From Streptomyces sp. NBC_01351 (GTDB lineage: Bacteria; Actinomycetota; Actinomycetes; Streptomycetales; Streptomycetaceae), in NCBI RefSeq assembly GCF_036237315.1, contig NZ_CP108356.1, positions 558,001 to 622,000 of the forward strand: a DNA stretch of 64,000 nt, written 5' to 3'. Made by a program: the position numbers and the translations under genes. How positions within the stretch are numbered: the first letter of the stretch is position 1; each line of letters begins with the position of its first letter. Positions 8,108 through 16,827 of this stretch are shown here, piece after piece. The notes below the pieces were generated by a model. The model saw only the letters and a list, made by a program, of their open reading frames with translations. It was not told the DNA's origin and did not search any database.

Positions 8108-9765
8108 GACAGCCGGTCGGCGAGGGTCTTGAAGTCCGGCCAGGGCAGATCAGGGGTCCGGGAGTCCCACACCTTCTGGGAGAGCGCGGCCAGCGGCAGC
8201 CGGATGCCCGCCGCGACCTGCGCCTGGGTCTGGGCGCCCGCCAGATCGCACCAGACGGCCAGGCGGGCTCCCAGGATCTGCTTCCCGTAGGAGGCCGGGA
8301 CGGCGGTGGCGCCACGCAGTACGAGCGGGGTCCACTGTTCGTAGATCCGCCGGCCGGTGGGGTAGGTGAACTGGTTCGGCTCGCCCAGCACGTAGTACAG
8401 GTACTCGTCGTTGAGGTTCACCACCGCGCGGCCCTCGCGCAGGTACTCCAGCGGCGGGCGGGCGCCGATCTCCTTGCCCGTCCAGTACTCGGCCTGGATG
8501 TCCTTGGCCGCGGTGGCCACCCCGCCGGTGAAGAATCCGTCGTTCCACGCCTTGAGCGCCTTGCCCGACGGCCGGATCACGGCGGCGCGGTCGTTCAGCC
8601 AGCCCGTCGCCAGGTCCTGTACGCGGGCGGTGGGCCCGTACCGCTGCCGCGCGGCGGTCGCCAGCTGGGGGAAGGAGGTCTGCGGGTCGCGGTAGACCAG
8701 CGCCTGGTACTCGTCGGCGCCCAGGTGCCAGGCCCCGCCGGGGAACAACGGCAGGTATTCGCGCAGCAGTTCGTCGACGAGCTTGGCGGCCGCCGGGTCG
8801 GAGATGTCCACCGCGCCCTTGACCGCCCTGCCCTGTACGTCGGTCAGTTGCAGGCCGGGGTGGGCGCGGAGCACGGCGCCGAGGTGCCCGGGCGAGTCGA
8901 TCTCCGGGACGACGGTGATGTGCAGGCGGGCGGCGAGCGCCGTGATGCCGCGCACCTGGGCCTTGGTGAGGTGCGGGGTGGAGACGATCTCGGGGTGGCT
9001 GTCGGACTCGATCCGGAAGGCCTGGTCGTCGGAGAAGTGCAGGCCGAGCTGGTTGAGCTTGAGGTCGGCCATCTCGCGCAGCCGGTCCTCGATCCACTCG
9101 GGGGTGAAGTACTTGCGCGCGATGTCGAGGTTGAGGCCGCGCTGGGGCTTGGCCGGGGCGTCGCGCACCGTTCCCTCGGGGGCCGAACCGGAGCCGCGGA
9201 CGGCCTGCTTGAGGGTGCGGGTGCCGTAGAAGACCCCGGCCTGGTCCGGTCCGGTGATGCGGACCCGGCCGTCCTGCACGGCGAGGGTGTACGACTCCGG
9301 CGGTCCGGATTTCGCGTCGCCGAGGGACAGTTCCACGTCGCCCGCGCGCGGGGCCGTCGACTCCGCGTAGCCGATGTCGAGTTCACTGGCGAGCAGTCTG
9401 CCCTCATCGGACAGGGCCGCCTTGTCGTCCTGCGGGACGACCACCCGGGAGTTCGGGGCGGGCTTCCAGCCGGGGCCCCGGGCGGGCGCGTGTTCCCGTA
9501 CGGCCGGAACGGTCCGCGGGGCGGTGGAGAGGGGGTGGCTCGGCTGCGGCGACGGGGTGGGGGCTGCCTCAGGGACGGGCTCGGCGACGCCGTCCGCGGG
9601 CGGGGCACCGGTGCCGCTGCCGGACGTCGGGGCGGCGGGGGCCGCCGGGGCGCGGGCCTCGTCCGATGCGGCCGTACAGCTCGGGACGGCAAGGGTGACC
9701 AGCGCGGCGACGGTTGCCGTCGCGATGACGTGGACCCTCCTGTGCCGCCTCGGATTCCGCATCAT
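8104..9765 (-). CDS. GH20 beta-N-acetylhexosaminidase, exported
   Basis: A 553-residue exported glycosidase. The N-terminus is Arg-rich, then hydrophobic, with a weak lipobox LAVPSC, then a Pro/Ala/Ser-rich spacer of about 70 residues. The GH20 domain follows: GLNLDIARKYF opens the barrel, HFSDDQAFR, VPEIDSPGH and HLGADEYQ come in the right order, and the Asp-Glu pair in GADE is the catalytic pair of the substrate-assisted mechanism. It would release terminal GlcNAc or GalNAc from chitin or glycoprotein glycans. The ATG at 9765 (or the next codon) follows GGGAG/AGGTG; a TTG at 9789 is less likely. Confidence 0.9.
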   Translation of the reverse strand: MMRNPRRHRRVHVIATATVAALVTLAVPSCTAASDEARAPAAPAAPTSGSGTGAPPADGVAEPVPEAAPTPSPQPSHPLSTAPRTVPAVREHAPARGPGWKPAPNSRVVVPQDDKAALSDEGRLLASELDIGYAESTAPRAGDVELSLGDAKSGPPESYTLAVQDGRVRITGPDQAGVFYGTRTLKQAVRGSGSAPEGTVRDAPAKPQRGLNLDIARKYFTPEWIEDRLREMADLKLNQLGLHFSDDQAFRIESDSHPEIVSTPHLTKAQVRGITALAARLHITVVPEIDSPGHLGAVLRAHPGLQLTDVQGRAVKGAVDISDPAAAKLVDELLREYLPLFPGGAWHLGADEYQALVYRDPQTSFPQLATAARQRYGPTARVQDLATGWLNDRAAVIRPSGKALKAWNDGFFTGGVATAAKDIQAEYWTGKEIGARPPLEYLREGRAVVNLNDEYLYYVLGEPNQFTYPTGRRIYEQWTPLVLRGATAVPASYGKQILGARLAVWCDLAGAQTQAQVAAGIRLPLAALSQKVWDSRTPDLPWPDFKTLADRLS

Positions 9766-9841
9766 GCACCTGTGTGTCTCCCGTACCAACGTGGCACGGG
9801 GGACGCGGCTGCGCGACCGGGGGGGGCTCGGCCGGCGCCGC

Positions 9842-11155
<1,314 letters not shown>

Positions 11156-11184
11156 AGGGAACACCTTATGGGGTGTCACGGCGG

Positions 11185-11715
11185 TCAGCGGGACGGGCTC
11201 GGCGAGTAAGGCACGGATGGCGAAGGGGACTTGAGTGCCGGGGCCGAGGACTCCGGGGGTGCGGCGGACGGGGTCGCCGATACGGCGGGGGCGGGCGAGG
11301 AACTCGGCGTCGGGGACACGGGCTCCGGCGCCTTCGTCGCTCCCGGCGGCCGTGACGGCGAAGGGGTCGGCGACAGGGTCGGGTTCCGGCTCGGTGCCGG
11401 GGTCGGGGAGACGAGCTCGGGCGGAGCGGCCGGCGGCGCCGGACGGACCGGCGCGGCCTCCGGGGCGAGGACCAGGTACCCGCCCAGGGCGGCGGCCGCC
11501 ACGCCCAGACCCGCCAGGTACACAGTGCGGCGCCGCAGCGGGGTGAGGGCCGCGGGTAGCCGTCGCACGTGCGGACCGGGCGGGTCGGCGGGCCGCAGGG
11601 CGCGCACGGCGACCCCGGCCGCACGGGCGTCGAGGGCCTGCCGCAGCCGCCGTTCGACGGGGCGTTCGACGGAGCGTTCCGCGGGGTGTTCGCCGTCGTG
11701 CGTCGTGGGCGTCAT
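11185..11715 (-). CDS. single-pass membrane protein with Pro/Ser-rich outer region, candidate anti-sigma partner
   Basis: A 176-residue protein coupled to the sigma-factor gene by an ATGA overlap. A cytoplasmic part of about 65 residues with RRLRQALDARAAGVAVRALR precedes one membrane helix (near 69-90, YLAGLGVAAAALGGYLVL), followed by about 85 residues of Pro/Ser/Thr/Ala-rich sequence outside. This layout and position fit a regulator of the sigma factor, although no zinc-binding anti-sigma motif (HxxxCxxC) is present. I do not recognise a known domain. It is followed 30 bp later by the kinase gene. Confidence 0.75.
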   Translation of the reverse strand: MTPTTHDGEHPAERSVERPVERRLRQALDARAAGVAVRALRPADPPGPHVRRLPAALTPLRRRTVYLAGLGVAAAALGGYLVLAPEAAPVRPAPPAAPPELVSPTPAPSRNPTLSPTPSPSRPPGATKAPEPVSPTPSSSPAPAVSATPSAAPPESSAPALKSPSPSVPYSPSPSR

Positions 11716-12413
11716 ATCCGTCCCTCCAGAATCCGCTCCAGCGCGTCCAGGCCCCGGCTCGCGTTCGACTTGACCGCTCCCCGGCTGATTCCGAGGGTGG
11801 TGGCGATCTCCGCTTCGCTGAGCTCGGCCCAGTAGCGCAGCACCAGGACCTGGCGGCGGCGCGGGCTCAACCGGCCGAGCGCGGCCAGCACTTCGCGGTG
11901 CGCCTCGTCGAGCACGACGGACGCCTCGGCGGACGGCATCTCGGCCGCGGCGGGCGGGGTCCAGGCCCGGGCGGTGCGCCTGCGGCGGAGCACGGAGCGC
12001 GAGGTGTTGACCACGGCGGTGCGCAGGTAGCCCAGCGCGTTGTCGACCTCCGTGATGTGCTCGCCGTGGCGGCGGTACAGGGCGGTGAAGGCGTCCTGGA
12101 CCACGTCCTCTGCGGTGGCCAGGTCGTCCACGAGCAGCACGGCCAGCCGCACCATCCGCAGCCGGTGCGCGTGGTAGAGCGCGGAGACGGTGGGCGGCTG
12201 CCCGAAGCCGCCCTGGCCGCTGAGGTCGTAGGTGTCCGAGGAGTCGTACGCGGACCCGTACGAGGAGCCGTACGAGATCTCGTACGAGGACCGGTACGCC
12301 CGCGGGGATCCCGGCGGGGCGGTGCGGTCGCGGCGCAGGAACGCCCACAGGCCCCGCCACACCCGGTCGAGGACGGGCGTGGCGGGGCCGGCGGTCGGTA
12401 CGAGGTGCAGCAC
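11712..12413 (-). CDS. ECF RNA polymerase sigma factor (SigE-family type)
   Basis: A 233-residue sigma factor. Region 2 spans about 78-140 (ALYHAHRLRMVRLAVLLVDD, AEDVVQDAFTALYRR) and region 4 about 170-230 (LSPRRRQVLVLRYWAELSEAEIATTLGIS, then a helix-turn-helix). The N-terminal 75 residues are unusual: a stretch at about 42-60 has Tyr every fourth residue and is encoded by a 12-bp tandem array. The start is a GTG at 12413 with GAGGAA, which overlaps the stop of the upstream surface-protein gene. The downstream membrane protein overlaps its stop, so all are translationally linked. Its promoters are not known; autoregulation is usual for this class. Confidence 0.9.
   Translation of the reverse strand: MLHLVPTAGPATPVLDRVWRGLWAFLRRDRTAPPGSPRAYRSSYEISYGSSYGSAYDSSDTYDLSGQGGFGQPPTVSALYHAHRLRMVRLAVLLVDDLATAEDVVQDAFTALYRRHGEHITEVDNALGYLRTAVVNTSRSVLRRRRTARAWTPPAAAEMPSAEASVVLDEAHREVLAALGRLSPRRRQVLVLRYWAELSEAEIATTLGISRGAVKSNASRGLDALERILEGRI
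12246..12298 (-). repeat. 12-bp tandem array encoding a Tyr-every-fourth-residue segment
   Basis: GTACG recurs at 12246, 12258, 12270, 12282 and 12294 with exact 12-bp period, within longer similar units such as GTACGAGGA. The array lies in the N-terminal part of the sigma-factor gene and preserves frame, giving a SYxx-type peptide repeat. Confidence 0.85.
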
Positions 12414-12420
12414 GGGTTCC

Positions 12421-12870
12421 TCAGCCGTTGGCGCGGCGCCGTACGGTGTACAGGGTCCCCGCCCCGGCGGCGACGAGGACTGCGGCCCCGGCCCCCAGCG
12501 CGGTGGTGGTCGCGGAGGAGCCAGTATGCGCGAGCTCGGAGCCCTCCGGCGAAACGGGCGAGGCGGGTGAGGGGGAGACGCTCGGCGCCGCGCTCGGGGC
12601 CGCGCTCGGCGCGGAGGACGCGGAGGCCTTGGGTGCGGCGCTCGGCGCGATGCTGCCCGGGACGCTGACCGACGGGCTCGGCTTCACCGCGTCCGCGGGC
12701 ACCTTCGGCGCGGCGCTCGGCGAGGCACTGGATGCGGGCGCGGGCGCGGCGGAGCCCCCCGCGGCCCCCGTGGCGAAGGCCGGTCCGGCGAGGGCGACGA
12801 CGGCCCCGGCGGCGGCCGCGGTGGCTGCGGCCCGGCGGACGGTGCGGGGGACGCGCTTCAGGTTCTTCAC
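12421..12870 (-). CDS. small cell-wall surface protein with LAHTG sortase motif
   Basis: A 149-residue exported protein. It has a Sec signal peptide (basic start, Ala-rich core, cleavage near AFA), a low-complexity Ala/Pro/Ser stalk of about 75 residues, then ELAHTG, a hydrophobic helix and an RRRANG tail. LAxTG is the signal of class E sortases in high-GC actinomycetes, so the protein is expected to be linked to peptidoglycan. No globular domain is present; it may be a spacer, sensor or structural stalk. It is first in the operon, eight bases upstream of the ECF sigma gene, which suggests that its state or level is tied to the sigma/kinase pathway. Confidence 0.82.
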   Translation of the reverse strand: MKNLKRVPRTVRRAAATAAAAGAVVALAGPAFATGAAGGSAAPAPASSASPSAAPKVPADAVKPSPSVSVPGSIAPSAAPKASASSAPSAAPSAAPSVSPSPASPVSPEGSELAHTGSSATTTALGAGAAVLVAAGAGTLYTVRRRANG

Positions 12871-12913
12871 GGTGGTTCTCCACGGTCGGGTCGAGGGCGC
12901 GGGTCCGCACCCT

Positions 12914-14455
12914 TCACCCCCGCACGACGCGCGACCCCGGTGGAGGTTGCTTTTCTTCTCGAAGAATTTTCCGCCCGGCCCGCGCCAGTCCCTCCAGGGC
13001 CGTGCCCAGTGTGGCGATGCCCTCCTCGATCTCGCCCGCGGAACCGGCCGCGTAGCCGAGGATCAGGCCGGGCGGGCCCGGTCGCATCCGGTGCCAGGAG
13101 AGCGGATGGGCCTTCACTCCGAGGTCCAGGGCCGCCGCGGCCAGGTCGGTGTCCGCGAAGCGGGCGCCGTCGAAGGTGACCGTGAGGTGCAGGCCGGCCG
13201 CCGTCCCGTGCACCCGGGCGCCGGGCAGCCGGTCGGCGAGGGCCCGGAGCATGGCGTCCCGGCGGCGGCGGTGACGGCGCCGGACGAAGCGCAGGTGCCG
13301 CTCCAGCTCGCCCGAGTCCATCAGCCGGGCGAGGACGAGCTGCGCGAGGACCGGATTGCCGAGGTCGGCGTAGCGTTTGGCCGCGATCACGGGGTCGCGC
13401 AGCCTCGGCGGGACCAGCAGCCAGCCGAGCCGCAGCGCGGGGGCGAGGAGCTTGGAGACGCTCCCGGCGTAGCAGACGCCCTCGGGGAGCAGGGCGCGCA
13501 GCGCGGGGACGGGGGCGCGGTCGTAGCGGTGCTCGGCGTCGTAGTCGTCCTCGATGACCAGTCCCCCGGCGGCCGCCCAGCCGAGCAGGTCCCGGCGGCG
13601 TTCTCCGTCGAGGACGACCCCGGTGGGGAACTGGTGCGCCGGGGTCATCAGGACTGCGTCGGCCCCACTCGCCCGCAGGGCCGTCACATCCAGCCCGGCC
13701 TCGTCCACCTGCACCGGTACGGTCTCCAGCCGGCCGTACTCCAGCTGCTGCCGGGCCCCGAGGGAGCCGGGGTCCTCCACCGCGACGCGCCGTACGCCTT
13801 CCTCCCGCAGGACGTGCGCGAGGAGTCCGAGGGCCTGGGCGACACCCGCGACGATCACCACGTCGTCGGGGTCGGCCCGGATGCCGCGGTTGCGCGCCAG
13901 CCACCCGGCGACGGCAGCCCGCAGAGCGGCGGCACCCTGCGGATTGCCGTAGCCGAAGTCAGCGGGGGTGAGGGCGGCGAGCACCCGGCGCTCCGCCTGC
14001 AGCCAGGCCGTACGGGGGAAGGCGGTGAGGTCGGGGACCCCGGGCGAGAGGTCGATCCGGCAGGGCACGGCGCGCAGGGCGTCCACGAGCCCTCCGCGTT
14101 CCGGGGGCGTCGAGGGGGCGGCCGGCGGGGGCGGGGCTGCGACCACGACGGTGCCGGCCCGACCGCGGCCCGTGACCTGGCCGCTCTCCGCGAGCCGCTG
14201 GTAGGCCTCGGTGACCAGCCCGCGGGAGACCCGGAGCTCGGCGGCGAGCACGCGGGTGGCGGGGAGCCGGCTGCCGACCGGGAGGGTGCCGTCGGCGATG
14301 GCGGCGCGGAGCCGGCCGGCGAGCCATTCGGTGCGGCCGCCGGCGGGGGCACCGCCGATGTCCAGCTGGAGGAAGTCCGACCCGGCCGGACTTCCGGCAC
14401 CGATCGCGGACCCCTCTTTGGACCCCTCGACGGAACCTTCGTTGGACCTGCTCAT
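12914..14455 (-). CDS. MocR-type regulator (GntR HTH fused to aminotransferase-like domain)
   Basis: A 513-residue PLP-binding regulator. The GntR winged helix covers about 42-103 (LPATRVLAAELRVSRGLVTEAYQRL) and a fold-type I aminotransferase-like domain covers 130-490, with YGNPQG, IEDDYDAE and the PLP lysine in GSVSK at residue 335. MocR proteins control vitamin B6, GABA or transporter genes. The gene is divergent from a DMT exporter 29 bp away, its probable target. A perfect palindrome touches its ATG and contains CACAAT six bases upstream of the start, so the mRNA is probably leaderless and autorepressed. Confidence 0.92.
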   Translation of the reverse strand: MSRSNEGSVEGSKEGSAIGAGSPAGSDFLQLDIGGAPAGGRTEWLAGRLRAAIADGTLPVGSRLPATRVLAAELRVSRGLVTEAYQRLAESGQVTGRGRAGTVVVAAPPPPAAPSTPPERGGLVDALRAVPCRIDLSPGVPDLTAFPRTAWLQAERRVLAALTPADFGYGNPQGAAALRAAVAGWLARNRGIRADPDDVVIVAGVAQALGLLAHVLREEGVRRVAVEDPGSLGARQQLEYGRLETVPVQVDEAGLDVTALRASGADAVLMTPAHQFPTGVVLDGERRRDLLGWAAAGGLVIEDDYDAEHRYDRAPVPALRALLPEGVCYAGSVSKLLAPALRLGWLLVPPRLRDPVIAAKRYADLGNPVLAQLVLARLMDSGELERHLRFVRRRHRRRRDAMLRALADRLPGARVHGTAAGLHLTVTFDGARFADTDLAAAALDLGVKAHPLSWHRMRPGPPGLILGYAAGSAGEIEEGIATLGTALEGLARAGRKILREEKQPPPGSRVVRG

Positions 14456-14472
14456 GGGACCATTGTGGTCCC
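14456..14472. promoter_or_regulatory. palindromic MocR operator overlapping a leaderless promoter
   Basis: GGGACCATTGTGGTCCC has 7-bp perfect arms around TTG. It abuts the MocR ATG (14455) and covers a left-reading -10 hexamer CACAAT (14467-14462) lying six bases from the start. It is also 12 bp upstream of the divergent DMT gene. Binding of MocR here would block both directions. Confidence 0.72.
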
Positions 14473-14484
14473 AGGCTGGTCGGT

Positions 14485-15450
14485 ATGAAGAAGAACCCCT
14501 CCACCCTGCGGGACCTGGCCCCCGGCACCGTCGGGATGGCGCTGGTCGGCAGCAGTGTCACCGTTTCGCGCTCCCTCGTCGACGCCCCGCTCTTCGCCGT
14601 GCAGGCCGTCCGGTACACGGGCGCGGCGCTGCTCCTGCTCGCGCTGGCCCGGGCGGCGCGGGTGCCGGTCCTGCGGCCGCGCGGCCGGGAGTGGCTGTGG
14701 CTGGCCGGGATCGCGGCGGCGGGGCTGGTGCTGTTCAACATCGCGGTCGTACGGGGGGTCGCACATGCCGAGCCGGCGGTGATCGCCGTCGCGGTGGCCT
14801 CCGTACCGATCCTGCTGGGGCTGCTCGGCCCGTTGCTGGAGGGGCGCCGGCCCAGCCGGCAGGTGCTGCTCGCGGCTCCCGTGGTCGTGGCGGGGGCCGT
14901 GCTGGTCGAGGGCACGGGCCGGACGGACGCCGCCGGGGTGGGCTGGGCGGCGCTCGCGTTGGTCTGCGAGGCCGGGTTCACGCTGCTCGCCGTGCCGGTG
15001 CTGCGGCGGCACGGCGCATGGGGGGTGTCGGTGCACGCGGTGTGGATGGGGGCGGTGATGTTCGCGGTACTCGCGGTGGCCTTCGAGCGCCCCTCGGACC
15101 TCGCGTCGGTGACCGGGACCCAGTGGGCGGCCGCGGGGTACCTCGCCGTCATGGTGACGGCCGTGGCCTTCCTCCTCTGGTACCGCACGGTGGCCGCCGT
15201 GGGCGCGGGCCGCGCCGGGCTGCTGACCGGGGTCGCCCCGCTCGCGGCGGCCGGGGCGGGGGTCTGCACGGGGAGCGGGGTGCCGGGGCCGGCGGTGTGG
15301 CTGGGCCTGCTGGTGGTGATCGCGGGACTGGCGGCGGGCCTACGGCCGACCCCTCGGGCGGGGCGCGGCCCCCGCTGCCGGGGCTCCGCCCCGGACCCCG
15401 CGCCTCAAACGCCGGCGGGGCTGGGGAGTCTCCCCGGGGCGGGGCCTTGA
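14485..15450 (+). CDS. EamA/DMT superfamily exporter
   Basis: A 321-residue membrane protein with about ten hydrophobic helices arranged as two EamA repeats (first about 12-130, second about 150-280), as in the drug/metabolite transporter superfamily. These proteins export amino acids, cofactors or drugs. It is divergent from a MocR regulator with a shared palindrome, so it is probably controlled by a PLP-type or amino-acid signal. The last roughly 30 residues (from RAGRGPRCRG onward) lie beyond the transporter fold and are encoded by the left arm of the inverted repeat at 15363-15872, so the repeat has probably extended the protein. Confidence 0.85.
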   Translation: MKKNPSTLRDLAPGTVGMALVGSSVTVSRSLVDAPLFAVQAVRYTGAALLLLALARAARVPVLRPRGREWLWLAGIAAAGLVLFNIAVVRGVAHAEPAVIAVAVASVPILLGLLGPLLEGRRPSRQVLLAAPVVVAGAVLVEGTGRTDAAGVGWAALALVCEAGFTLLAVPVLRRHGAWGVSVHAVWMGAVMFAVLAVAFERPSDLASVTGTQWAAAGYLAVMVTAVAFLLWYRTVAAVGAGRAGLLTGVAPLAAAGAGVCTGSGVPGPAVWLGLLVVIAGLAAGLRPTPRAGRGPRCRGSAPDPAPQTPAGLGSLPGAGP

Positions 15451-15872
15451 TGGTTCGGGTTGGTCCGCGGGGTCCCTCCGGGGCGTCTCCTCGTCCTCGC
15501 GCACCAAGGCACCTCTCGAAGTGGAGGGTGGTTGCGCGCTCGTCCTGCGGGGACGCCCCGGAGTGCCCCCGCGGACCGGCCAGACGGCCCAAACCCCGCC
15601 CCGTGGGCCGGGAGCGTGCAGCGCTGAGGGGGCGCCGTTGTGCCCCGCCCGCTGGGCCGGGAGCGCGCGTTGGGGTGGGGACACGGCGGAGTGTCCCCGC
15701 AGGACGAGCGCGCAACCACCCTCACGTCTCGAAGCACCGGCTCAGTGCGCGAGGACGAGGAGACACTCCGCCGGGGCACCACCCCAACCGACCGGTCCCG
15801 ACCCAGGGGGCAAACCCAGCCCCGCCGGCGATTGAGGCGCGGGGTCCGGGGCAGAGCCCCAGCAGCGGCGGG
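15363..15872. repeat. nested large inverted repeat (two inverted copies of a multi-hairpin element)
   Basis: Outer arms 15363-15425 and 15815-15872 match in reverse complement, including GGGGTCCGGGGC and the GCGCCTCAA/TTGAGGCGC segment. Inside them, 15485-15504 pairs perfectly with 15745-15764 (20 bp), and 15524-15554 pairs perfectly with 15693-15723 (31 bp). A further hairpin GGGGACAC-N6-GTGTCCCC lies at 15677-15698. The stretch fills the gap between the DMT and AraC genes and holds no credible gene. The outer segment resembles a GC-rich palindromic intergenic repeat common in Streptomyces genomes (from memory). It may also stop transcription. Confidence 0.85.
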
Positions 15873-15928
15873 GCAGCACCCACCGCGGCCCCTTGAGGGC
15901 GCCCCGCCCCGTGGATCACAATCCGCAG

Positions 15929-16786
15929 ATGCCGACGCCCCCTCACCCCGCGCCCCCGTACAGCAGTTGGATGCGCTACTTCTCCCCCACCCCCAACCAC
16001 GTCCGGCTCGGCCTGGTCTGCCTCGGCGTGGGCGTGCAGGAGGGCCTGCTGCCGGTGGTCGGACCGCGTGCGCTGGACCATCACGTCGCCGTGGTCGTCA
16101 CCCGCGGCCAGGGCTGGTTCAGCCACGGCGGCCGGCCTCCGCAGCCGGTGACCGCGCCCGCCCTGCTGTGGCTGGTGCCCGGGGTGGAGCACCACTACGG
16201 GCCCGACCCGCGGACCGGCTGGGACGAGTGCTTCGTCGACTTCTCGGGGGCGGGCGTCGCCGCGTACACGGACCTGGGTTACGTCACCCCGGACCACCCG
16301 GTGGTCGCGCTGGGCGGGACCACCGGAGTGCGGCACATCGTGGACGGGATCGTACGGGCCGCGCGGCGCGGCGGACCGCTGCTGGAGGTCGAGGCGGCGG
16401 CCGCCGTGCACGCGCTGCTCGTGGCCCTGCGCTACGCCCGCGCCGAGGTGTCCCGGCACGGGGACGCTGTGATGGACGCCCTGGCACGGGACGCCCTGCT
16501 GCCGATCTCGGTGGCCGAACACGCCGCCCGGCTCGGCATGCCCCTGCCCGAACTGCGCGGGGCGGTGCGGCGCAGTACCGGGGAGGGGGTCAAGGAGTAC
16601 CTCCTCGGGATCAGGCTGAGCAGGGCGAAGGAACTGCTGGCCCGCACCGACCTGCCGGTCGCGGGGATCGCCCGGCGGGTCGGGTACGAGGATCCGGCCT
16701 ACTTCAGCCGGCTGTTCAGCCGCCGGGTGGGCATGTCCCCCGTCCGGTTCCGCGCGCAGGAGTCGGTACGGGGGCCCGCCCGGTGA
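15929..16786 (+). CDS. AraC family transcriptional regulator
   Basis: A 285-residue regulator with an N-terminal cupin-like sensing domain (about 20-170, with WLVPGVEHHYGP and GWDECFVDFSG) and a C-terminal pair of helix-turn-helices (about 190-280). The end reads IARRVGYEDPAYFSRLFSRRVGMSP, the standard AraC signature. CACAAT at 15917-15922 ends six bases before the ATG at 15929 and no ribosome site is seen, which suggests a leaderless mRNA; an ATG at 15971 is the alternative. AraC proteins with this layout often control sugar-use genes. The convergent GH101 gene is adjacent but need not be the target. Confidence 0.88.
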   Translation: MPTPPHPAPPYSSWMRYFSPTPNHVRLGLVCLGVGVQEGLLPVVGPRALDHHVAVVVTRGQGWFSHGGRPPQPVTAPALLWLVPGVEHHYGPDPRTGWDECFVDFSGAGVAAYTDLGYVTPDHPVVALGGTTGVRHIVDGIVRAARRGGPLLEVEAAAAVHALLVALRYARAEVSRHGDAVMDALARDALLPISVAEHAARLGMPLPELRGAVRRSTGEGVKEYLLGIRLSRAKELLARTDLPVAGIARRVGYEDPAYFSRLFSRRVGMSPVRFRAQESVRGPAR

Positions 16787-16798
16787 ACCTCGGGGCCG

Positions 16799-16827
16799 GT
16801 GGGCCTCAGGGTCCGTGGGCCTCAGGG
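16799..16827. repeat. short direct repeat in the AraC/GH101 gap
   Basis: GTGGGCCTCAGGG occurs at 16799-16811 and 16815-16827, a 16-bp period, running into the GH101 stop codon. No hairpin terminator is evident between these convergent genes. Confidence 0.6.
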
